A DNA stretch of 64,000 bases from Botrimarina mediterranea. GTDB taxonomy: Bacteria; Planctomycetota; Planctomycetia; Pirellulales; Lacipirellulaceae. Shown piece by piece: positions 45,001 through 52,901 of the stretch. The stretch spans positions 2,017,363 through 2,081,362 of the forward strand of contig NZ_CP036349.1 of NCBI RefSeq assembly GCF_007753265.1. Direction: 5' to 3'. How positions within the stretch are numbered: position 1 is the first letter of the stretch; each line of letters opens with the position of its first letter. Position numbers and translations under genes: made by a program. Below the pieces are notes generated by a model. That model searched no databases. It was not told the DNA's origin and was given only the letters and a program-made list of their open reading frames with translations.

Positions 45001-45555
45001 GATGTCGAAGAGGCCAGAGTCCACCTCCAGAATGGCCGTTCCAATGCCTGCCTGAGAGTTCAGAGTGACGCGGGCGCCGCCGCTGAGGTCGAGCGTGTTG
45101 GTGTCGAAGGCGTCGCCAGCGCGGCCGTAGAGCGTAAGGTTCGTGCCGGCGCCGCTGAGAGTGGTCGCGCCGTTGACGATGAGTTCGCGCGTATTAGGAG
45201 CGGACGCGCCGCTGTCGGAGCTGTTGGTCACGCCGGTGGCGCTGCTAAGGCTGAGCGAGGCGATTTGCTCGTTGATGTCGAAGATCGTCTGGTCGCTTGC
45301 GGCGTTCGCCAGGTCGCCGATGATGATGTCGTCGTTCGTGCTGACCGCGGAGTCCGGGCTCCAATTGCCGTTATCGCTCCAGAGCTTGCTGGCGCTGTTG
45401 CCGGCGTCGTCCCAGCGGAGCGTGACGGCGTGGGCGCTATATGACGCCCCGCCGATCAGAGCGGCGAGGCCGAAGCGGCAAACGAGAGTGGTGAGGGTCT
45501 TTGATTGACGGCGCGGACGGGCCTGACGGCGCTGACGGGGGAGGGGCATTTCCAT
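42079..45555 (-). CDS. Large beta-solenoid surface protein with dockerin-like repeat and PEP-CTERM
   Basis: 1158 residues. Basic N-terminus and signal peptide (LAALIGGASYSAHA, about residue 44). About 1000 residues of short Asn/Gly/Asp-rich repeats (GGEINVGGGATSTINGE type) fit a right-handed beta-helix as in autotransporter passengers. Near the end, LPGDFNNDGSVDAADYTVYR followed by TAADHAVWAANYG is a dockerin-type calcium repeat pair, then VPEPTTAALVVLAAAGLAGA and RRRD, a PEP-CTERM signal. Probably a cell-surface adhesion or matrix protein (inference). Confidence 0.82.
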   Translation of the reverse strand: MEMPLPRQRRQARPRRQSKTLTTLVCRFGLAALIGGASYSAHAVTLRWDDAGNSASKLWSDNGNWSPDSAVSTNDDIIIGDLANAASDQTIFDINEQIASLSLSSATGVTNSSDSGASAPNTRELIVNGATTLSGAGTNLTLYGRAGDAFDTNTLDLSGGARVTLNSQAGIGTAILEVDSGLFDIGADSSLTGNGRVDLEDASPGGAHVVLRNDGTISAGNIGLVFLSPPARTLQLTATSVDARFDWDGLSGNGVININGNATLDVDVSTGTDGFGGVMNLSTGSTLDMAHTWTLDAGVINVNTAAFGFTLPGSDPNPGPAARLAGAAWTMTGGEINIDDAWDSLQLDSSITATGGVVNNNGTMIFNANATFGSGVDFNMIAGNDSGASLVINAVVNIDTADFNLDGQGLAPNVTTINAGGNLDLDLGAGADEDFDHTINLNGGELDVTTADNTWSVTSGGEINVGGGATSTINGETFSINGDVNVASGASLNVNAVSEYGLSSAVVIDAGGELNHNLTSYNGGSFTGGGVFRKGNATIAADTTWGVATLDLDDGATEVLNNAKLTINATAIDSAGDGVDAAVNVANLGQFEVNLTGGGDVVFEAGSLNYAGDASANTFVTASTTGSALRFDAGSQLNVTGDGSIASRVKLNGGALNNVTLGEGVRLAGGSQVAGDTNEITGGVVNGPGNLVIESGAALRGHGAINAPVDGNGTAQLIATGGQLNVNGGIVDAGTVGTNGAGSVLNVTTPWNTNAIGLVVLEEGTVQGSTVTNDGNGFRGRGAILSRVINNSAIISTTPGTLVVDNNTNDWDGAANTGTLRATQGTLELRDNAAFLYNGTVIADGGTVFANGFELEFDPASQLTFSSGVYRSTHATDIGGTVTVMGGASRMEVAGTVVFETGSNTTLTGDLRLANAATRIQSGAVFSGTGELINDSGSSLGFDDGALVGAQVTNQGFAAIAAGAAGRVDLDDYLQSASGVLQMDINGDALGQFDRLVASGIAQVGGELRVMTGGFGPTLGTTVQLITAAGGVLGTFADVVDGSGNLPAGTQWEAIYNANSVQVVLDLVLPGDFNNDGSVDAADYTVYRDNFGAAVTLPGDPTPGTVTAADHAVWAANYGATAPAPSMAFAMASAVPEPTTAALVVLAAAGLAGARRRD

Positions 45556-45677
45556 GGCTCCGGCTCAGAAGGGAGAAGCACCCGCGATGGGCGCTCGTAT
45601 CCGAGCCGATCAGGAGCCGTGGCCGCAGCCCGACAGCGATTCAAGAAGTTTCTTGCGAGACCAACGCCGCGCTCGGC

Positions 45678-46235
45678 TTAGCCAGCGGCGTCGGCGGCGA
45701 TCAGTTCTTTGTGCCGCGCGAGGTCGTCCTCTTCCATCACCGCCAGGTGGGGCAGGTTGCGGTAGTGATCGTCGTAGTCGAGGCCGTAGCCGACGACGAA
45801 CTCATCGGGGATCTCGAACGCCACGAAGTCGGGCTGCGCGGTCACCTCTTGGCGGCCGTGCTTGCGGAGCAGCACCGCCGAACGCACCGACTTGGGACCG
45901 AACTCCTTGATCTTCTCGATCACCTTCACCAGCGTGTGGCCCGTATCGAAGATGTCATCCACGAGCAGCACGTGACGGCCCTTGATATCGAACATCAGCT
46001 CGGCGTTGACGCTTAGCTCGCCGCGTGTGGTGGTCTCGCCCCCGTAGCTCGACGCCTCGATCACGCCGACGCGGAGCGGCATCTCGAGCTCGCGGATCAG
46101 GTCCGCCACCAGCACCACGCTGCCGGTGAGCACCGAGACGATCGACAACGGCTTGTCGCCGTAAGTCGCGGTGATCTCGGCGGCCATCTTGTGGACGCCG
46201 TCTTGGAGCTGCTGCTTGGAGTAGAGAATCCGCAT
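45678..46235 (-). CDS. hpt: Hypoxanthine phosphoribosyltransferase
   Basis: 185 residues. The PRPP-binding motif VLLVDDIFDTGHTLVKV is near residue 105, and the end has PDEFVVGYGLDYDDHYRNLP, diagnostic for HPRT. It salvages hypoxanthine and guanine with PRPP. ATG 46235 starts MRILYSKQQL. Its 5' leader contains runs of C (G on the plus strand). It is followed upstream by nupC and upp, making a salvage group. Confidence 0.95.
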   Translation of the reverse strand: MRILYSKQQLQDGVHKMAAEITATYGDKPLSIVSVLTGSVVLVADLIRELEMPLRVGVIEASSYGGETTTRGELSVNAELMFDIKGRHVLLVDDIFDTGHTLVKVIEKIKEFGPKSVRSAVLLRKHGRQEVTAQPDFVAFEIPDEFVVGYGLDYDDHYRNLPHLAVMEEDDLARHKELIAADAAG

Positions 46236-46266
46236 GGGTCGTTGAGCGTAATAGGGAGAAGGAGAT

Positions 46267-46310
46267 GGGGGGATGTTGGTAATAGGGGGGATGTTGGTAA
46301 TAGGGGGGGG
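46267..46310 (+). repeat. 18-base tandem repeat with G-runs upstream of hpt
   Basis: Two full units GGGGGGATGTTGGTAATA (46267-46284, 46285-46302) followed by eight G. Three G-runs of 6, 6 and 8 plus GG pairs could form a quadruplex on the plus strand, opposite the hpt transcript. The rest of the 305-base gap (46236-46540) shows nothing else I can assign. Confidence 0.85.
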
Positions 46311-46540
46311 ATCGCAAGCGGACGAGTGAGTTTAACGACGATTAAGGCCGTTGAGTCGTCGTGGGCCGTTTGGTAGGTGATTTGGGGAAGGGTGGGCATC
46401 CGCTCTGCGGCTGGCATTTATCTCCAACAACGCCCGGTGAGACTCACTGCGTCATTCGTTGTGCGAGTCATTTAGCAGCCTACCGGCCGCTTGCGATCCC
46501 CCCTGTCACCAATATCTTCCTATCTCCTTAACTGAATAGA

Positions 46541-47797
46541 CTACAGGAGGATCGCCGCGATGCAGGCGGTGAGGAACGAGGCGAGGGTGCCGCCAATCAT
46601 CGCCCGTAGACCGAGTTTCGCCAAGTCGCCGCGGCGCTCCGGGGCGAGGCTGCCGATCCCCCCCAATTGGATGCCAATCGAGCTGAAGTTCGCGAACCCG
46701 CAAAGCGCAAAAGTCATCAGCTGGCGGGTGCGCTCGCTGATGACGGCGTCGGCGCCGGTTGATTGCCACTCGGCGAGCTTGCCGTAGGCGACGAACTCGT
46801 TGGTCGCCATTTTGAGGCCCATCAGCTGGCCCGCCGCCGAGCAGTCGGCCGATTCGATGCCGATGAGCCACGCCACAGGCCAGAACAGCCAGCCCAAGAG
46901 GCCTTCGAGCGACCAGCGGGCCGGGTCCTCGGGGACGCTCTGCCCGGCCAACTCGGCGACGTGCCAAAAGGCGTCGCCGGCGAGGCCGAAGATGGAATTG
47001 ACGACCGCAATCAGCGCGAGGAACACGATCAGCATCGCGCCGACATTCAGCGCCAGCGATAAGCCCCCGGTGGTGCCATTGGAGATCGCCTCCAGCACGT
47101 TGACGCTCTCGTCTTCGACCTCGACGCCGACGTGGCCGCGGGTCTTGGGCTCATCGACCTCAGGCTGCATCACCTTCGCCAGGAGCAGCGCGCCCGGCGC
47201 CGAGATGACCGACGCCGCCAGCAGGTTTCCCGCGTTGATGCCCATCGCCGACAGCGCGCCGAGGACGCCGCCCGCCATGGTCGCGAAGCCGCCCACCATC
47301 ACCGCGTTGAGTTCGGACTTGGTCATTGTCGCGATGTACGGCTTGATCACGAGCGGCGCCTCGGTCTGGCCGACGAAGATATTCGCCGCCGAAGACAGGG
47401 TCTCGGCGCCGGACGTGCCGAGCGTCTTCTGCATGACGATCGCCAGCAGGCCGACGACCTTCTGGATGACGCCGTAGTAGTAGAAGATCGACATGAACGC
47501 CGAAAAGAAAATGATCGTCGGCAGCACACGGAACGCAAAGAAGTGCTCGGCGAAGTCTTCACCGAACACAAACACTGTCCCAGCATCGACGCAGCTCAGC
47601 AGGCCAACGAACACCTTATCGACCGCCACGAAGACGCTCTGACCGAACGATGTCTTGAGGATCACCAGCGCGAAAGCGAACTGTAGCAGCACGCCGCCGA
47701 TGACGACTCGCAGCGGGAACTTCGTCTTGTGCGAACTCATCAGCCAGGCCAGGCCGATGATGACGATGAGTCCAAGCAGGCTTGAAAAGCGATCCAT
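46541..47797 (-). CDS. nupC: NupC/CNT family nucleoside transporter
   Basis: 418 residues, about ten membrane segments. Family blocks: VFVFGEDF, PTIIFFSAFMSIFYYYGV, ETLSSAANIFVGQTEAPLVI, MTKSELNAVMVGGFATMAGG and ALCGFANFSSIGIQLGGIG. It imports nucleosides with sodium or protons across the inner membrane. It sits between upp and hpt, fitting uptake followed by salvage. Confidence 0.94.
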   Translation of the reverse strand: MDRFSSLLGLIVIIGLAWLMSSHKTKFPLRVVIGGVLLQFAFALVILKTSFGQSVFVAVDKVFVGLLSCVDAGTVFVFGEDFAEHFFAFRVLPTIIFFSAFMSIFYYYGVIQKVVGLLAIVMQKTLGTSGAETLSSAANIFVGQTEAPLVIKPYIATMTKSELNAVMVGGFATMAGGVLGALSAMGINAGNLLAASVISAPGALLLAKVMQPEVDEPKTRGHVGVEVEDESVNVLEAISNGTTGGLSLALNVGAMLIVFLALIAVVNSIFGLAGDAFWHVAELAGQSVPEDPARWSLEGLLGWLFWPVAWLIGIESADCSAAGQLMGLKMATNEFVAYGKLAEWQSTGADAVISERTRQLMTFALCGFANFSSIGIQLGGIGSLAPERRGDLAKLGLRAMIGGTLASFLTACIAAILL

Positions 47798-47800
47798 AAA

Positions 47801-47885
47801 GGCTGTCGGCGATTGGCTGTCGGCTATCAGCTAGGTGCTTGTTATCGTCAGCCGATAGCCGATCGCTGACAGCCGATAGACAGCC
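47801..47885. repeat. Inverted repeat between upp and nupC
   Basis: GGCTGTCGGCGATTGGCTGT at the left and GATCGCTGACAGCCGATAGA near the right are largely complementary. It ends five bases from the upp stop and four bases from the nupC start, so it could terminate or attenuate transcription between the two genes. Confidence 0.7.
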
Positions 47886-47890
47886 ACGCG

Positions 47891-48520
47891 TCAGCGCGGG
47901 GTGTTGAAAATCCGGTCGCCGGCGTCGCCTAAGCCGGGGACGATGAACTTCGAGTCGTTCAGGATCGGGTCGATCCGGCAGACGTAGATCTGCGAGTCGG
48001 GGAAGGCCCGGGAAACGTTGTCGATCCCCTCTTGCGCCGCGAGGACCGAGAGCATCTTCACGCGCCTCACGCCCCAGCGCTTGAGGGTCTCGAGGGCCGC
48101 GGTGACCGAGCCGCCGGTCGCCAGCATCGGGTCGAGGATCAGCGCCACGTCCACCGGGCGGCCCGGCGGGAGCTTGCTGTAGTACTCGACGGGCTCGGCG
48201 GTCGCTTCGTCGCGGTAGAGGCCCAGGTGCCAGACCTCGGCCGAGGGGATCAGGTCGAGCACCGGGTCGATCATCCCCAGCCCCGCGCGGAGGATCGGCA
48301 CGAGGCCGATCCGCTCGGCGAGCCGCGAGCCGTCGGTCGTCGTCAGGGGCGTCGTGACCTGGGTCTTCTCGACGACGAGGTCCTGTGTCGCCTCGTACGC
48401 CAAGAGGGTCGCCAGCCGGCGGATCAGATTGCGGAACTCGTCCGACGGCGTCCGCGCGTCGCGCAGCCGCGTCAGGTGGCAGTCGATCAGCGGGTGCTGG
48501 ACTTCAATGACGCCGCTCAC
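47891..48520 (-). CDS. upp: Uracil phosphoribosyltransferase
   Basis: 209 residues from GTG. Motifs: VPILRAGLGMIDPVLDLIP, the PRPP loop LILDPMLATGGSVTAAL and CRIDPILNDSKFIVPGLGD. It converts uracil and PRPP to UMP. First gene of the minus-strand salvage group; divergent from the EEP gene. GAGG ten bases upstream. Confidence 0.95.
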   Translation of the reverse strand: MSGVIEVQHPLIDCHLTRLRDARTPSDEFRNLIRRLATLLAYEATQDLVVEKTQVTTPLTTTDGSRLAERIGLVPILRAGLGMIDPVLDLIPSAEVWHLGLYRDEATAEPVEYYSKLPPGRPVDVALILDPMLATGGSVTAALETLKRWGVRRVKMLSVLAAQEGIDNVSRAFPDSQIYVCRIDPILNDSKFIVPGLGDAGDRIFNTPR

Positions 48521-48622
48521 GCTTTCTTGACCTCGAATTCGCGGGTGAACCGTTGCGTCGCCTGTGGCGGCCGAGTCTAACGGGGGGGCAGGTGAAACGG
48601 AAGAAGATAGGCAATTTCCCGG

Positions 48623-49831
48623 ATGAGGTTCTGCGTGTTCTCAAGAGTTCTCGTTGCGATCCTGGCGATCTTTGGCGGTCAGGCCGGCTTTGCGGCCGAC
48701 CCGGCGGCGCCAAAAGAGGGAACGATGCGGATTGCCTCGTACAACATCGCCATGTACCGCGGCCGCGCGGGGCAACTCGCCGCCGAGCTGCGGTCGGGCA
48801 ATTCGCAGCAGGCGAAGCGGATCGCGGAGGTCCTGCAGCGGGTGCGGCCCGACGTAGTGCTGCTTTGCGAGATCGATTACGACTCCGAGAACGATCCGGC
48901 GAGGATGTTTGCGGAGATGTACGCCGCTAAGCCGCAAGCCGCTGGTCTGGAAGGGTTGTCGTATCCGTATCGCTTTGCGGCGCCAGTGAATACGGGGGAA
49001 CCCTCGGGCCTCGACCTCGACAACGATGGGCGGACCGACGGACCCGCCGACGCCTGGGGCTACGGGCGCTACCCGGGGCAGTACGGGATGGCGGTCTTGT
49101 CGCGCTGGCCAATCGACGAGGGGGCGACGCGGACCTTCCAAAAGCTGCTGTGGAGCAAGCTCCCCGACGCCCGCCAGCCGATCGACCCGGCGACCGGTGA
49201 GCCGTACTACTCGGCCGAGGTTTGGGAGCAACTGCGGCTGCCGTCGAAGACGTTCATGGACGTGGCCGTAAGCGCACCTCAGGGGCCGCTGCGGCTGCTC
49301 TGCTCGCATCCAACGCCGCCGGTGTTCGATGGGCCCGAGGACCGCAACGGCCTGCGTAACGCGGACGAGGTGCGTCTGGTGACCGAATACGCGGCGGGGC
49401 GTATGGGCGATTACTTCGTCGATGACAAGGGCGTCGCCGGGGCGATCCCCGCGGGGCAGCCCTTCGTGGTGCTCGGCGACCTCAACGCCGACCCCAACGA
49501 CGGCGACGGCATCCGCGAAGCGATCCGCGACCTAATCGCCGGCCCGCAGATGGCGCCCGACCCGCAACCCCGCAGCGGAGGCGCCGTCGCGTCGTCAGCA
49601 TCCCACGCCGACCTCAACCAGAACCAAACCGGCGACGCGGCCAACGACACCGGCGACTTCAGCGCCGACGGTCACAACAACCTGCGGATCGACTACGCGT
49701 TGCCGTCGAAGGAGTTGCGTGTGGTGGGTTCGGGCGTTTACTGGCCCAAGCCCGGCGAAGCGGGCGCCGGCGCGGCGGGGGCGTCGGACCACCGGCTCGT
49801 ATGGGTCGATGTGGAATCGGTGGAGCGTTGA
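48623..49831 (+). CDS. Secreted endonuclease/exonuclease/phosphatase family protein
   Basis: 402 residues. Signal peptide (VLVAILAIFGGQAGFAADPA). EEP-fold motifs: MRIASYNIAMYRG, VVLLCEIDYD, FVVLGDLNADPNDGDG and ASDHRLVWVDV, giving the catalytic Asn, Glu, Asp and His. This subgroup also carries LDNDGRTDGPADAWGYGRYPGQYG. It hydrolyses phosphodiesters or phosphate esters outside the cytoplasm; the substrate is unknown. Confidence 0.88.
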   Translation: MRFCVFSRVLVAILAIFGGQAGFAADPAAPKEGTMRIASYNIAMYRGRAGQLAAELRSGNSQQAKRIAEVLQRVRPDVVLLCEIDYDSENDPARMFAEMYAAKPQAAGLEGLSYPYRFAAPVNTGEPSGLDLDNDGRTDGPADAWGYGRYPGQYGMAVLSRWPIDEGATRTFQKLLWSKLPDARQPIDPATGEPYYSAEVWEQLRLPSKTFMDVAVSAPQGPLRLLCSHPTPPVFDGPEDRNGLRNADEVRLVTEYAAGRMGDYFVDDKGVAGAIPAGQPFVVLGDLNADPNDGDGIREAIRDLIAGPQMAPDPQPRSGGAVASSASHADLNQNQTGDAANDTGDFSADGHNNLRIDYALPSKELRVVGSGVYWPKPGEAGAGAAGASDHRLVWVDVESVER

Positions 49832-49848
49832 AGCGCGGCGCACTTCAA

Positions 49849-49877
49849 TTAGTCCCCGGTCAATGACCGGGGGCTAA
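49849..49877. terminator. Palindromic terminator TTAGTCCCCGGT/ACCGGGGGCTAA
   Basis: Same hairpin as at 42038-42070, located 17 bases after the EEP gene and before the convergent haloperoxidase gene. A second copy of the right arm follows at 49881-49894. Confidence 0.78.
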
Positions 49878-49944
49878 ATGGACCGGGGGCTAAATGCTAT
49901 CGAGCCCAAAGCGCCAGCGCCGGGAGTGAATCATCGAGCAACTC

Positions 49945-51330
49945 TTAACGCCGCCGCGCGAACCCGAGCAGCCCCACCGCCACAAGCACGAGCGAGGACG
50001 GCTCGGGGATCATCACCGATGAGGTGAACGGCTGCGTGAAGACATACTCCGCGATCGAGCGGCCCAGCGCCTGCCCTTCGATGTCGTCGAAGTTCCAGTG
50101 GATGCCCAGGTAGACGCGGCTGCGGCCGTTCTCGGCGATCGCCTCGCTGAACGAGTTGAAGCTCCGCTCGACGCCGGGGAGCTCGACCGAAGCCACCGTG
50201 AACGGGATGTTGTCGTCGCCGAAGAAGAGCGCCATCGTGTGCATGGCCGCGGCGCCGAAGGTGGCGTGGCCCGAGACGTAGGCGGGGAAGGGCGGCGTGA
50301 AGTTGTTGATCACGGTCTCGCCATCCGGGTGCATGCCGCCGGGGGCGCCGAGCGGGACCCAGTCGTCGTCGCCCTCGGTCAGCGCGTTGCCGTCGGCGTC
50401 CCCTTCGCGGATCGCGACGACGGGTCGCCAGTAGTCGTATTCAAACTTCGACTCCCACGAGAGCATGCCCGCGTCGGCCATCGCGACCGACGCCTTGGCG
50501 AACATCTGTGCGTTCTGCTTGTCGGTGTTCCCTTGCTGAACGGCGAGGGTGCGGAGGATCTCGTTGTACAACACCGGCGGCGAGCCAGTGCCGACGCGGT
50601 CGTAGGCCCAGAAGTGGCCGATCTCGGTCTGCTCGGCGGTGCGCGTCGTGCTGTCCGCGGCGCCGAGCGACTTCACCTCGTTGTAGGCCGCGGCGTACTC
50701 GGCGCTGTCGATCGCCGGCGGGGGTGGGACCGTGTGCATGCCGTGCGGGGCCATGAAGGTCGGCATCTCGCCCCACGACGGCCCCCAAGCCTCTTGGCTG
50801 GGGTTCATCGGATCGGGCGACCAACCACCCGGCTGCCCGCTGGGGACATACTGCGAACTCTTGTCATGGCCGTCGTAATGCCGGTGATTGGCGATCGACG
50901 AGCCGACCATCTGGCCGACCGAAACGCCCATCGCCTTCTCGGCGTCGTCGGCGATCCCGGCGAGGCTCGTCGCTAGGCGCGCGTCGAGCAGCGCGGACTG
51001 CTCGGGGTAGACCGATGTAAGCACCGCGTGCGCGGCGACCGCCGCGGCCGCCTTGGGCGAACCCACGTAACCCGGCGACGCGTTCCCGCCGCCGTAGTCG
51101 TAGTACATCGTGCCGCCCGGATCGGTCATCGCGAAGGCGTCGTACATGGCGAGGTTGACCATCGCCATCGTGCGCGTCGACATGCCCGGGTTTTGATAAG
51201 CCCAGTTGTTGACGATCGTTTCGGTGGTGACGGCGTTCCAGTCAAGGATGACGTCCGCCGAGGCAGGCGTCATCGGCGCCGCTATCGCCAGCACGGCGGC
51301 GGTCAACAGGTGGCGAAGAGGAGACGGCAT
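49945..51330 (-). CDS. Vanadium-dependent haloperoxidase-type (PAP2) protein with PEP-CTERM
   Basis: 461 residues. Signal peptide MPSPLRHLLTAAVLAIAAPM (cleavage near ASA). The vanadate/phosphate site is complete: K-X6-RP (KFEYDYWRP), SGHA (YVSGHATFG) and SR-X5-H-X3-D (SRVYLGIHWNFDD). The C-terminus MIPEPSSLVLVAVGLLGF then ARRR is a PEP-CTERM signal. It therefore looks like a surface-sorted haloperoxidase or acid phosphatase; the two activities share this site. ATG 51330 begins the signal peptide. Confidence 0.88.
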   Translation of the reverse strand: MPSPLRHLLTAAVLAIAAPMTPASADVILDWNAVTTETIVNNWAYQNPGMSTRTMAMVNLAMYDAFAMTDPGGTMYYDYGGGNASPGYVGSPKAAAAVAAHAVLTSVYPEQSALLDARLATSLAGIADDAEKAMGVSVGQMVGSSIANHRHYDGHDKSSQYVPSGQPGGWSPDPMNPSQEAWGPSWGEMPTFMAPHGMHTVPPPPAIDSAEYAAAYNEVKSLGAADSTTRTAEQTEIGHFWAYDRVGTGSPPVLYNEILRTLAVQQGNTDKQNAQMFAKASVAMADAGMLSWESKFEYDYWRPVVAIREGDADGNALTEGDDDWVPLGAPGGMHPDGETVINNFTPPFPAYVSGHATFGAAAMHTMALFFGDDNIPFTVASVELPGVERSFNSFSEAIAENGRSRVYLGIHWNFDDIEGQALGRSIAEYVFTQPFTSSVMIPEPSSLVLVAVGLLGFARRR

Positions 51331-51573
51331 TTGGAGCGGGACTTCATGGGTGCTTGTTGTGGGTCGGGAACGCTTCCAGCACAGTCCGATCGCACCAATC
51401 CAATCCAAGGCCGAGCCGAATCGATCCTCGCCATCACCGCTTCACTACGCAGGCGCGCAGCAGTGCTCGGTGAAGAAGCTCTTCGGGGAGACAAAAGGTC
51501 AGACCTGCCAAACCGATTCAGCCGCAAACGCGCTTGCGAATGGCGGCGTCGGTTAAGGGGTGCGATCGCTTCG

Positions 51574-52413
51574 TTAGCGTCTCACGCGGCAGTGGTCGAT
51601 CAGGCGGTCGGCGTCGCAGACGTAGCCAACCAGGAAGGGTCCGAATTCGGCGTAGCGGGCGCTCGCCTCGTCAAACCGCATCTCGTAGACGATGTCCTTG
51701 AGATAAGCGGGGTTCGCTCCCCACAGCGTAACCCCCCATTCCCACTCATCCAAGCCAATTGCCACCGTAATTAGCTGACTGACCTTGCCGGCGTAGGCCA
51801 TGCCGCTACGAGCGTGTTGACCCATCATCCTGCTGCGTTCGGACTTGGGTACGGTGAACCAGTTCTCGCCGACCTCCCGCTTCTTATTCATCGGGTAGAA
51901 GCAGACCGACTGGTAAGGGGGGATTTCGGGCGTAAGTCGTTGCCGGTTCATGCCTTCCAGCCGATCGGCGTAGGCCTTGAGCTTGGCGTTGTAGGCGGGC
52001 GAGCCCTCGGCGTCCCCCTCGGCGATCAGGCGCTGGCCGTACTCCTCGGGGCTGGGGACGTACTCGCTGATCTCTGTGACCGAGATGAACGAGTACCCCG
52101 GCCGCAGGACCGGCCCCGCTGGGCCGGCCATGAGCCGCTGGTGGACCGCGTCGATCCGCAGGGGGTTGGGGTCGAGCATCATCACCCCGAAGTCGGCCTT
52201 AAGGCCGCTGGTGATCGATAGCTGCATCCGCACGGTGGCGTGCTCCGCCGCCGGGTCGAGGACCGCCCGCAGGTCCTGGGCGATCGCCTCCCGCTGCGTC
52301 GGAGCCAGGGCGTTGAGCCGCTCTCGATCGAACGAGTACCAGAGATGGCTGCAATGCCAACCGCCGTCGTAAGGGGCGAGCGGGTCGGCAGAGCCAGCGG
52401 CGTGAGGATTCAT
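51574..52413 (-). CDS. hemQ: HemQ-like coproheme decarboxylase (chlorite dismutase family)
   Basis: 279 residues. HemQ landmarks: YQSVCFYPMNKKREVGENWF, the heme-ligand region RSRMMGQHARSGMAYAGKV and GLDEWEWGVTLWGANPAYLK. It decarboxylates coproheme III to heme b with peroxide in the coproporphyrin-dependent pathway. No true chlorite dismutase catalytic Arg is evident. Cytoplasmic. No other heme genes are in the window. Confidence 0.9.
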   Translation of the reverse strand: MNPHAAGSADPLAPYDGGWHCSHLWYSFDRERLNALAPTQREAIAQDLRAVLDPAAEHATVRMQLSITSGLKADFGVMMLDPNPLRIDAVHQRLMAGPAGPVLRPGYSFISVTEISEYVPSPEEYGQRLIAEGDAEGSPAYNAKLKAYADRLEGMNRQRLTPEIPPYQSVCFYPMNKKREVGENWFTVPKSERSRMMGQHARSGMAYAGKVSQLITVAIGLDEWEWGVTLWGANPAYLKDIVYEMRFDEASARYAEFGPFLVGYVCDADRLIDHCRVRR

Positions 52414-52901
52414 CGCAGGGTCAGCGAGTTCGGCGAAAGATTAGGGAGGGCAGCGGGTGGCTCAACGCAATCCGACACACGAGCGAGCCCCCCATTTGGG
52501 TGGATTTCACCTTACCCACTTAGGAGGCCCTAGGAGGCCGTCTAAGGCGGTCGACGCGGGTGGCTTGGCAAACCCTTAGCGAGTTGTAGGGACGCGTCTA
52601 GGGGGCCTCTATGGCTCTCTAGACGTCTGTTCACAGCCTCGCCAGGTTGCCGGTGTAGCAGCCGGATCAAAAAACCCCTCTTTCGGGTGGTTTTCTGCTG
52701 GCGCTGTTCACCCAATCCGGAGAGGCCGGAACAAAGCCTATCACAGTCGTCGGTTGGAAGGCATCGGGCCCAAAGCCTCCTGCCTGGCTGTTCGCCGACC
52801 CTACCACTGGTCGAGCCGCCTTCACCACGCCCGAGGAATGGTTGTAACCCGTCGATTAGGGCGTTTGGCGCCCAAGTTGCCTCTAACTCCGACGTCCTGA
52901 T
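52414..52901. repeat. Intergenic region with third copy of a dispersed repeat
   Basis: 52520-52626 holds the third copy of the core (CGCGTCTAGGGGGCCTCTAT at 52593-52612, ending CTCTCTAGAC) together with GAGGCCCTAGGAGGCC. AAAACCCC and GGTGGTTTT near 52670-52695 can form a weak hairpin. No gene is supported. It lies between divergent hemQ and the YXWGXW gene, so promoters for both should be here. Confidence 0.5.

Noticed and set aside
43648-45055. Two long plus-strand frames inside the 1158-residue protein gene
   Set aside because: Repeat-rich low-complexity DNA keeps several frames open; only the minus frame has a signal peptide, dockerin pair and PEP-CTERM.
46097-46417. Minus-strand frame with PPYYQHPPYYQH repeats upstream of hpt
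   Set aside because: The periodic peptide is only the translation of the G-run tandem repeat; it overlaps hpt in another frame.
51574-52413. True chlorite dismutase
   Set aside because: The blocks match HemQ-type proteins, and the catalytic Arg context of chlorite dismutases is not seen.
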